From a virus: a stretch of DNA of 47,519 bases. The DNA lies in IMG/VR virus record IMGVR_UViG_3300046003_006728, positions 1 to 47,519 of that record; one strand, 5' to 3'. The notes under the pieces are model-generated. The model made no database searches, was not told the origin of the DNA, and saw nothing but the letters and a program-made list of their open reading frames with translations. Shown piece after piece: positions 41,666 to 47,519 of this stretch (the stretch's first letter is position 1; the number at the start of each line of letters is the position of its first letter). The position numbers were made by a program, and so were the translations under genes.

Positions 41666-42808
41666 ATGAAAATTACTATTAACAGAACAGAAGACCAACT
41701 TGCTTTGGTAAAGGCAATGGGAAGCAACAACCGCGAAGAGGCTTACGAGGCTCAAGCTGCGGTTGCTGAACTCATGAGTCCAGTCATCAACGAGGTAATC
41801 AATAACGCGCAATCTATTGGAAATCTTTTCTCCACCATGACTTTTGGTGCAGATGATAATCCTTCGATTCCTCTCGACTTGTTTTATGATATCACTGATG
41901 AAGATTTCATCACTGTATATTCACAGCAAGTAGCTGGTGGACTTCCTTACAGCCAAGTATTCCCTGCACACAACGAACTCAAGTTCTCTACCTACACTCT
42001 TGACAGTGCTTTCGCATTCGACAAGAAGTATGTTCGTAAGAGCCGCTTGGATGTTGTCAGTAAAACATTTACTCGTATGGCACAAGAGATTCTCCTTAAA
42101 CAAGAGAAAACAGCATTCAACGTTCTTGCCGCTGCACTTGTCCGTGGTAACACCAAAATTGGTGCTGGTTCTTCTGCTTTCGGCAACCACATCATTGGTT
42201 CAACTACTGAAAACCAATTCACATTGGACGACTTCAATCGTCTCATCACTCGTTGCAAACGCATCAGTGCTTCCTTCTCTGGAGGAACTCCTGTTGGTGG
42301 AGCAAAAGTTGGTGTTACCGATATGATGGTTTCTCCAGAAATGATCCAAGAACTTCGTGCAATGGCTTATCAGCCAATCAACACTCGTCAAGCACCTTCT
42401 GGTGTCTCTTCGATTGCAGGAACAGAAGAATTCCGTAATCAGCTTTATTCTGCTGCTGGACTTCCTTCTTTCTATGGAATCAACATGATTGAGATTCTTG
42501 AGCTTGGCGTAGGTCAACGCTTCAACAAAATCTTTGATGCTGTTGTAACTGCAAACGGTGCTACCGTCATTGGTGGTGGTAACTCTGGTACGTTCGTACA
42601 AGCAGACGACGAAATCCTTATCGGTATCGACCGTTCACGTGAGTCATTGGTTCGCCCAGTGGTTCTTGATGAAGATTCTTCAGCAGAATTCTCCATCATG
42701 GTTGACGACCAGTTCACCGTTCGCCAAAACAAAGTTGGCTACTACGGTAAACTTGAAGAAGGTAGAGTTTGCCTTGACGACCGTGCTTTAGTAGGTATTG
42801 TTGTCTAA
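41666..42808 (+). CDS. Major capsid protein (HK97 fold)
   Basis: The 380-residue product starts with a helical N-terminal arm (MKITINRTEDQLALVKAM) and shows HK97-like segments: STYTLDSAFAFDKKYVRKSR in the E-loop region, ILLKQEKTAFNVLAAALV on the spine helix, then a beta-rich end. It follows protease-scaffold and decoration genes and is followed by a strong terminator, both usual for capsid genes. Confidence 0.88.
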   Translation: MKITINRTEDQLALVKAMGSNNREEAYEAQAAVAELMSPVINEVINNAQSIGNLFSTMTFGADDNPSIPLDLFYDITDEDFITVYSQQVAGGLPYSQVFPAHNELKFSTYTLDSAFAFDKKYVRKSRLDVVSKTFTRMAQEILLKQEKTAFNVLAAALVRGNTKIGAGSSAFGNHIIGSTTENQFTLDDFNRLITRCKRISASFSGGTPVGGAKVGVTDMMVSPEMIQELRAMAYQPINTRQAPSGVSSIAGTEEFRNQLYSAAGLPSFYGINMIEILELGVGQRFNKIFDAVVTANGATVIGGGNSGTFVQADDEILIGIDRSRESLVRPVVLDEDSSAEFSIMVDDQFTVRQNKVGYYGKLEEGRVCLDDRALVGIVV

Positions 42809-42825
42809 TTCATGAAATAAAATTA

Positions 42826-42857
42826 GAGCCGCTCCGAAAGGGGTGGCTCTTTTTTTT
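42826..42857 (+). terminator. Intrinsic terminator after the capsid gene
   Basis: GAGCCGCTCC, GAAA loop, GGGGTGGCTC, then eight T. It limits the abundant capsid message. Confidence 0.95.
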
Positions 42858-42889
42858 TGATTTTTTTAATTTAGAATATATCATTATAT

Positions 42890-43327
42890 ATGAACAATCA
42901 ATTTGATCCAGCTAAATACGAAGAAGAAATCTTAAAACACGAAAAAAAATCTCCATCTAAAAATTTAGATATTTCTACTTTTGAAGAATTCGAAGTAACT
43001 GATGGCAAAAATAGGGACGAAGAAGATATTCAAAAAATTAAAGATTTAGAAGAAGTTCTTGGTCTTAGACAATTTAACCCTTATGGTACTTTAAATAGAG
43101 ATATTTTTGAAGAGAAAATTGGAGATATGACAATGACTGATATGCAAAATTTAGCCATGCAAATCGGCTTTCCTCCAAGTAGAGATAGACATGCTTTAAA
43201 AAAAGGATTGAAGAAAAGTTTTGATACTTTTTTGAAACAACATAGTGTTGGAGCAGTCTTTCAACCTCAACCACTTTTTGATCAGAATTCCCCAAATTAC
43301 AAAGAGACTGTAAGATTATTTGAATGA
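42890..43327 (+). CDS. Neck/connector-region protein (145 aa)
   Basis: MNNQFDPAKYEEEILKHEKK start, helical, charged. The position after the capsid gene and before other small connector genes suggests a head-completion protein. It overlaps the next gene by four bases (ATGA). Confidence 0.55.
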   Translation: MNNQFDPAKYEEEILKHEKKSPSKNLDISTFEEFEVTDGKNRDEEDIQKIKDLEEVLGLRQFNPYGTLNRDIFEEKIGDMTMTDMQNLAMQIGFPPSRDRHALKKGLKKSFDTFLKQHSVGAVFQPQPLFDQNSPNYKETVRLFE

Positions 43328-43827
43328 ATGATTTTGGTAATTTAGCTTATAAGATTGTTAAATATGAATTCAAGGAAGATGTTTCTCGTTTTCCTATTTC
43401 GTATGTATCTGGATGGCTAGAAACAAATCTAGGAGAATTAAATGGTCTTATCCATGAAGAGTATTCTATTAATGAAAGTGGGAATATTTCTCCTTGTCCT
43501 CTTTCTAATATAGAAGAAAATATTTTCTCTTACTTGTACCAAATTAATTATTATGATAAAGCAGCAAGAGAATCTTTGAGGGGTATTGTTTGGAGCAATA
43601 ACAGCGGCGTTGTTGATGATTGGACTTCTATCAAAGAAGGAGACTCATCTATACAAAGACAAAGCAAAAATTCAATTTCTAGAACTTATATGGAAATCTC
43701 TAAGGAGACAAGGAAAAGACTTAATGATTTAATATATCAATATAACTCAACAAAATCTTATCCGTTACAAGTTGCTGGCGATGATGGTTATTATTATGAA
43801 ATTTACAACAATCACTATGACAGATAA
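43324..43827 (+). CDS. Head-tail connector-like protein (167 aa)
   Basis: The product is mixed helical (FGNLAYKIVKYEFKEDVSRF, then IYQYNSTKSYPLQVAGDDGY). Size and place fit HK97 gp6-like head-tail adaptors, but no motif is diagnostic. Stop and start of the next gene overlap (TAATG). Confidence 0.55.
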   Translation: MNDFGNLAYKIVKYEFKEDVSRFPISYVSGWLETNLGELNGLIHEEYSINESGNISPCPLSNIEENIFSYLYQINYYDKAARESLRGIVWSNNSGVVDDWTSIKEGDSSIQRQSKNSISRTYMEISKETRKRLNDLIYQYNSTKSYPLQVAGDDGYYYEIYNNHYDR

Positions 43828-44261
43828 TGGCATCATTAATTTCCAACGCGCAAAAATCATCAATTGATTCTGCTTTAAGTCTTTTGCACGATACCTTTAG
43901 TATCGAAATTTATGCTTATATAGAAAAATCAGAAAGCGTAGTATCTGATTTAAATTATAATGCGGTTTATGGATCTTCAAAGAATCAGAGCATCGCTTCT
44001 TTCAATAAAACTTTAATCAAAGAGGCTATACAAGCCAGAGTTAAATTTTTCACCAATCAAGAAGAAAATACTTTACCAGCAAATTTATCAGAATCAAAAG
44101 GTTTAGTTCGCATAAAGATTTCTAAAGAGGATTACGAAAAAATTAAAATTTGCACAAAAATTCAAATTAGAGAAGCTTTTTACACTGTTGATGGTGATGC
44201 TGATATTGAGGGAATATTTTCTGATAATTATTATACCATTTATTTGAGGCGTGAAAACTAA
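43827..44261 (+). CDS. Head-closure-like protein (144 aa)
   Basis: A helix-strand protein (ISNAQKSSIDSALSLLHDTF start, then LVRIKISKEDYEKIKICTKI and an EAFYTVDGDAD hairpin). Size and position fit a head-closure / stopper protein. Positional call. Confidence 0.5.
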   Translation: MASLISNAQKSSIDSALSLLHDTFSIEIYAYIEKSESVVSDLNYNAVYGSSKNQSIASFNKTLIKEAIQARVKFFTNQEENTLPANLSESKGLVRIKISKEDYEKIKICTKIQIREAFYTVDGDADIEGIFSDNYYTIYLRREN

Positions 44262-44877
44262 TTTCTTAAAAGCATCTCAGTTAAAAGTCACATTAAATAA
44301 AAAACAATTTCAAAAAGAAGTTTTTGTTGGTGGCGCAAGCGTTATTACCAGCAAGCTTAGACCAATAATTCAAGAAAGAATTAACGAAGCTCAAAAAGAA
44401 ATGGTTGAAGAGTTTGAGACTCACCCAGTATCTGTTGAGATTTCAGGAGGCAACAACTCAAGCAATACAAGCGGTCTTTTAGGTGGTTATGGAAATCTCT
44501 TTTCTTTTATTGGTTTTGAAGACGGACAAACTCCAATTTCAGAGCTTTCAAATATATTGAAAAAAAATATACCTTTCAAAATAAGAAGAGTAAATGCAAA
44601 TGGTGGTTATTCAGTGCTTGTTCAAGCCCCTTCAAAAAAAGAATTAGAAAGCATAGCCCAAGTTTCTTGGATGGGGGGTAGAAGTTGGTTAGATGGAATT
44701 GAAAGAAGTATAGCTGGTTTAAACAGATATTTATATGATCCACAATATTCTTTAAAGAATTCCAGATCTGGAACTGGTTCTCAGACACAAAACGACATTA
44801 GAAGTGTAAGACAAGTAAGAAGCCCATATCTTTCTAAAATACTTTCTAATTTTAAAAATAGACTCAATAGACTTTGA
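44251..44877 (+). CDS. Neck/tail-completion protein (GTG start)
   Basis: The product (208 aa) begins at GTG 44251 inside the end of the preceding gene. It has long helices at the start and a VQAPSKKELESIAQVSWMGG loop with a basic C-terminus. In the morphogenesis order it corresponds to a tail-terminator or neck protein. No diagnostic motif. Confidence 0.5.
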   Translation: MKTNFLKASQLKVTLNKKQFQKEVFVGGASVITSKLRPIIQERINEAQKEMVEEFETHPVSVEISGGNNSSNTSGLLGGYGNLFSFIGFEDGQTPISELSNILKKNIPFKIRRVNANGGYSVLVQAPSKKELESIAQVSWMGGRSWLDGIERSIAGLNRYLYDPQYSLKNSRSGTGSQTQNDIRSVRQVRSPYLSKILSNFKNRLNRL

Positions 44878-45722
44878 AAGCGCAATTTGATCAACAATTA
44901 ATATCTAGTTTCTACCTTTGGTTTGAAAATCAACTATTGGCTGATTCTGTTCTTGCTTATCAGACTGGCGTGGCAAACAGCTACCAATATATTGATGCAT
45001 TTGACGTTCCAGATAACTTTGTGGCATATCAGGGCAAATACAGGCAATTAGTGGCAGACTACGATGTTTCTGTACCTAATTCTGGATTCTTTATAAACAA
45101 CACATTTATTTCTGGTGGGCAGTCTGGCTTTTATACCGATTACAATAATGGAAGAATTATTCTTCCTGCTGCATCTGGACAAAGCTTAAATATTACTTCT
45201 ACTTCTACAGTAAAAGAAATCAATACTTATTTATCTAATGATAGTCCAGAACAAATTCTTATTGAAAGCGATTTCATGGTTAATGGAGAGACTATTCCAA
45301 ATTTATATAGCCAAAAGAAAAAACTTGATGAAAATATTTATATGTTGCCAGCTTGTTTTGTTTTTCCTATAGAATCAGAAAATAAAGAGTTTTCCTTTGG
45401 TGGAGAAGAAGAAACTAAAAGTAGAATTAGGGTAATGGTTTTGGCAGAAGATAATTATACCTTAGATGGAATACTTTCAGTATTTAGAGACTCAGCTAGA
45501 AAATGCATTCCAATTATTGATTATGAAGATTTTCCTTATGGAGCTTTCTTTTCGATTAAATCATTTCCTTATAGATATTCTCAACTTTCTCAAACATCAA
45601 TAAAAAAATCTTTTATTGAAAAAACTATGGCTTCTAGAATTGCTGCTGGTATACCAGATACTAAAACATTTAGGATTGGATTTTTAGATTTTGATATATC
45701 AACTTATCGTTTCCCAAGATAG
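44874..45722 (+). CDS. Virion protein of the neck/tail region (TTG start)
   Basis: The 282-residue product begins at TTG 44874, which overlaps the stop of the previous gene (TTGA). It is beta-rich with STSTVKEINTYLSNDSPEQI and conserved Tyr/Phe; it may be a tail-terminator or baseplate hub protein. Positional call. Confidence 0.5.
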   Translation: MKAQFDQQLISSFYLWFENQLLADSVLAYQTGVANSYQYIDAFDVPDNFVAYQGKYRQLVADYDVSVPNSGFFINNTFISGGQSGFYTDYNNGRIILPAASGQSLNITSTSTVKEINTYLSNDSPEQILIESDFMVNGETIPNLYSQKKKLDENIYMLPACFVFPIESENKEFSFGGEEETKSRIRVMVLAEDNYTLDGILSVFRDSARKCIPIIDYEDFPYGAFFSIKSFPYRYSQLSQTSIKKSFIEKTMASRIAAGIPDTKTFRIGFLDFDISTYRFPR

Positions 45723-45755
45723 AACGCTTGTGTAATTAAAAAAAACTAAAAAAAT

Positions 45756-46955
45756 ATGGCTCGCACACGAATTATTTCCCAAAGTAAAGCTCTTTTTGTA
45801 TCTCCAACAGGGCTTCTTGCAACAAATTATGGCTATGCATCTAATACTGGTGCTTTAGCTCCTCAACAACTTCATAGAATTGATACATTTTCATTTGATG
45901 TTGACTTGGCTGGAGGAAGACAAGATATCCGTGAATTCGGTCAGCTTGCTCGTATCGGAACAATTAGAGTTGGAGAAATTACTCCAACTATTTCGTTAGG
46001 TTATTATCTTGGTGATGGAGCAAACGAACACAACCTTGGATTCAATATTGCAGGTATCAACGGTGCTGGTACAGTTTCGCAATTAATCTCTGGTATTCTT
46101 ACCCAAGACCCAATTAAAAAAGAAAAAAACTTGTACCTTTTAACAACTCAAGAAGGAACAGATGCTTTCGCTGCATCTTCTTATACTCCTGCTGCTCGTT
46201 CTGGACATGATGTTATTGGATTTGGTAACGCTACTCTTTCTAATTATTCTTTGAGCCTCGCTGTTGGAGAAATCCCACGTGTGGATGTAGAACTTGAGTG
46301 CGGTAATATTCGTTTCTACACTGGAACAAGTTCTGGTAATTCTTGTGTAAATCCTGCTCTTATTAGAGAAACTGCTGCTCAACTTGATACTGGTAGATTT
46401 GTTATCACTGGCGCAAATACTGGTTTAACTTCAATTGACGTTCTACGTCCATCAGACGTAACCGTTTCATTTACCAATAATGCTGCTGGTATCGGCGGTG
46501 TTGCTCTTAGCGGTGTCCAAATTCAAAGCGCAACTATTGAAGTTCCACTTAGTCGTGAAACTCTTGAAAAACTTGGAAGTGAGCTTCCTTATTCAAAACC
46601 TCTTGAGTTCCCAATCAATGTTACTTGCAGTATTAATGGTCTTATCACAGACTTCACAGAAGGTGCGCTTCAAACAATCCTTACTGGATGTGCTGGAGAG
46701 TCTAACAATGACATCACGATTAGTGTTGCAAACCGTTGCGACAGTAGCGATGAAGTTATTCGCTATGTATTCAAGAATGCAGTTCTTGATAGCCAAAACT
46801 TCTCTATCGGTCTTGATGACAATGAAACAGTTGATTTGACATTCTCTGCTCAAATCGCAGGAGCTACTACCACAAATGCGGGTGTATTCCTTAGCGGTTC
46901 CTTCGATGGAGTTGGAATTACTGGAAGAGATAACGAATATCCTCGTTTCTTCTAA
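45756..46955 (+). CDS. Probable tail tube protein (major tail)
   Basis: The 399-residue product (MARTRIISQSKALFVSPTGL start) is made of repeated beta segments with VGEITPTISLGYYLGD and VGEIPRVDVELECGN, and a C-terminal domain with many Thr, Asn and Gly. The composition and the following terminator are typical for an abundant tail tube protein. The next gene starts with similar strands. Tube versus other tail protein is not settled. Confidence 0.6.
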   Translation: MARTRIISQSKALFVSPTGLLATNYGYASNTGALAPQQLHRIDTFSFDVDLAGGRQDIREFGQLARIGTIRVGEITPTISLGYYLGDGANEHNLGFNIAGINGAGTVSQLISGILTQDPIKKEKNLYLLTTQEGTDAFAASSYTPAARSGHDVIGFGNATLSNYSLSLAVGEIPRVDVELECGNIRFYTGTSSGNSCVNPALIRETAAQLDTGRFVITGANTGLTSIDVLRPSDVTVSFTNNAAGIGGVALSGVQIQSATIEVPLSRETLEKLGSELPYSKPLEFPINVTCSINGLITDFTEGALQTILTGCAGESNNDITISVANRCDSSDEVIRYVFKNAVLDSQNFSIGLDDNETVDLTFSAQIAGATTTNAGVFLSGSFDGVGITGRDNEYPRFF

Positions 46956-46972
46956 TTAGCTTAAAAGTTCAA

Positions 46973-47003
46973 GGGTGGCTGGGAAACCAGTCACCCTTTT
47001 TTT
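46973..47003 (+). terminator. Intrinsic terminator after the tail protein gene
   Basis: GGGTGGCTGG, GAAA, CCAGTCACCC, then seven T. Confidence 0.93.
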
Positions 47004-47017
47004 GTGTAAGATATTGC

Positions 47018-47519
47018 ATGAGCGTTGAAAGAGTAACTTATGCAGATTCAAGAGTCTACGTAAATAATATTTTGCTTACTGGCATATCTAGTTGCGAGAT
47101 TAACGCAACTAGAGAATTCGAATCTTTAAGTTCTCTACTTTCTTTAAATACAGTAGATAAAATATTAAAATCAGATCAAAAACCACAAGTAACTCTTTCT
47201 TGGATTGTTGGAGAAGAATCAAGCGATCCATTCTTTGATTTTGAAACTAATGGAATTTTATCTGTTGACAGCTTCACTATTAAAAAAAGAGATATTTTAG
47301 GCACTTTAGAAGCAACGGGATGTTTTCTCACTTCTTATTCTGTAGATGCCTCTGTTGGTTCTTTAATTACTGCAAATGCATCATACGAAGCACTTGGTTA
47401 CGAATTCACCGATGATGGGAAATTAAATATAGCCGACCAAACATCAGATTATTATAGAGCTTTTGTGCCTTCTTCAATACAGTTAAGTTCAAACTTTTCA
47501 GAAGGAGATATATTCTCCC
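47018..47519 (+). CDS. Tail-associated protein, N-terminal part (partial)
   Basis: An ATG after a GTGTAAGAT sequence opens a frame that runs off the right edge (167 codons seen). It starts MSVERVTYADSRVYVNNILL and has a beta-rich pattern (SWIVGEESSDPFFDF) similar in style to the preceding tail protein; it may be a second tube-like or tail-adaptor protein. It is not closed in the window. Confidence 0.65.
   Translation, partial: MSVERVTYADSRVYVNNILLTGISSCEINATREFESLSSLLSLNTVDKILKSDQKPQVTLSWIVGEESSDPFFDFETNGILSVDSFTIKKRDILGTLEATGCFLTSYSVDASVGSLITANASYEALGYEFTDDGKLNIADQTSDYYRAFVPSSIQLSSNFSEGDIFS

Noticed and set aside
42200-42601. Long minus-strand frame inside the capsid gene
   Set aside because: Shadow of a conserved, highly expressed coding sequence on the other strand.

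Overview
The window is a 47.5 kb slice of an AT-rich tailed double-stranded DNA phage (Caudoviricetes). The evidence is a complete head-morphogenesis block (large terminase, portal, protease/scaffold, major capsid protein, head-tail connectors, tail proteins) together with rIIA/rIIB homologues, a PhoH-like ATPase, a phage sigma factor, a lysozyme and several tRNAs. Standard stop codons are used. Shine-Dalgarno sequences are rare and the early promoters are of the sigma70 type (TTGACA / TAnnnT). I cannot name the host from the sequence. Both edges cut through genes.

Layout. (1) 1-445: the 3' end of a virion gene. (2) 0.45-8.1 kb, minus strand: small accessory genes (two YopX proteins, a DUF1353-like protein, a macro-domain protein, a UvsE-type UV endonuclease, a possible glycosyltransferase) with operon promoters. 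(3) 8.2-18.1 kb, mostly plus strand: a RuvB-like AAA+ ATPase, an AT-hook protein, rIIA-rIIB, small proteins, three tRNAs and a GH24 lysozyme; a minus-strand pair at 15.4-16.2 kb includes a GIY-YIG-like nuclease. (4) 18.2-31.5 kb, minus strand: about 40 very small genes, many with a private promoter (SprT-like peptidase, DUF932, Gp88-like, methyltransferase-like, WYL_2-like and many unknowns), interspersed with GC-rich structured repeats. (5) 31.5-47.5 kb, plus strand: PhoH, zinc ribbon, sigma factor, a candidate small terminase, a zinc-finger/ERCC4 nuclease, TerL, portal, protease-scaffold, decoration protein, capsid, connectors and tail proteins, with intrinsic terminators after the capsid and tail genes.

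The most unusual features are regulatory. First, 29 genes have a promoter whose -10 hexamer ends exactly 6, 7 or 9 bases before the start codon, which predicts leaderless or nearly leaderless mRNAs. Second, seven copies of a 77-bp element with fixed geometry (27-bp palindrome, 23-bp G-rich core, 27-bp palindrome) sit just behind minus-strand genes. Five of them are preceded on the opposite strand by a TTGACA-N17-TCTAAC promoter and one by TTGACA-N16-TATAGA. In two copies the predicted transcription start is the first base of the element, and one copy ends in an intrinsic terminator, so these look like a family of small structured RNAs. Third, a second 33-bp family (TTTTTAT-N19-ATAAAAA, four copies) occurs in the same kind of gap, and two copies share the TTGACA-N17-TCTAACAG lead-in. 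A GTGTAA motif before several structural genes could be the target of the phage sigma factor.
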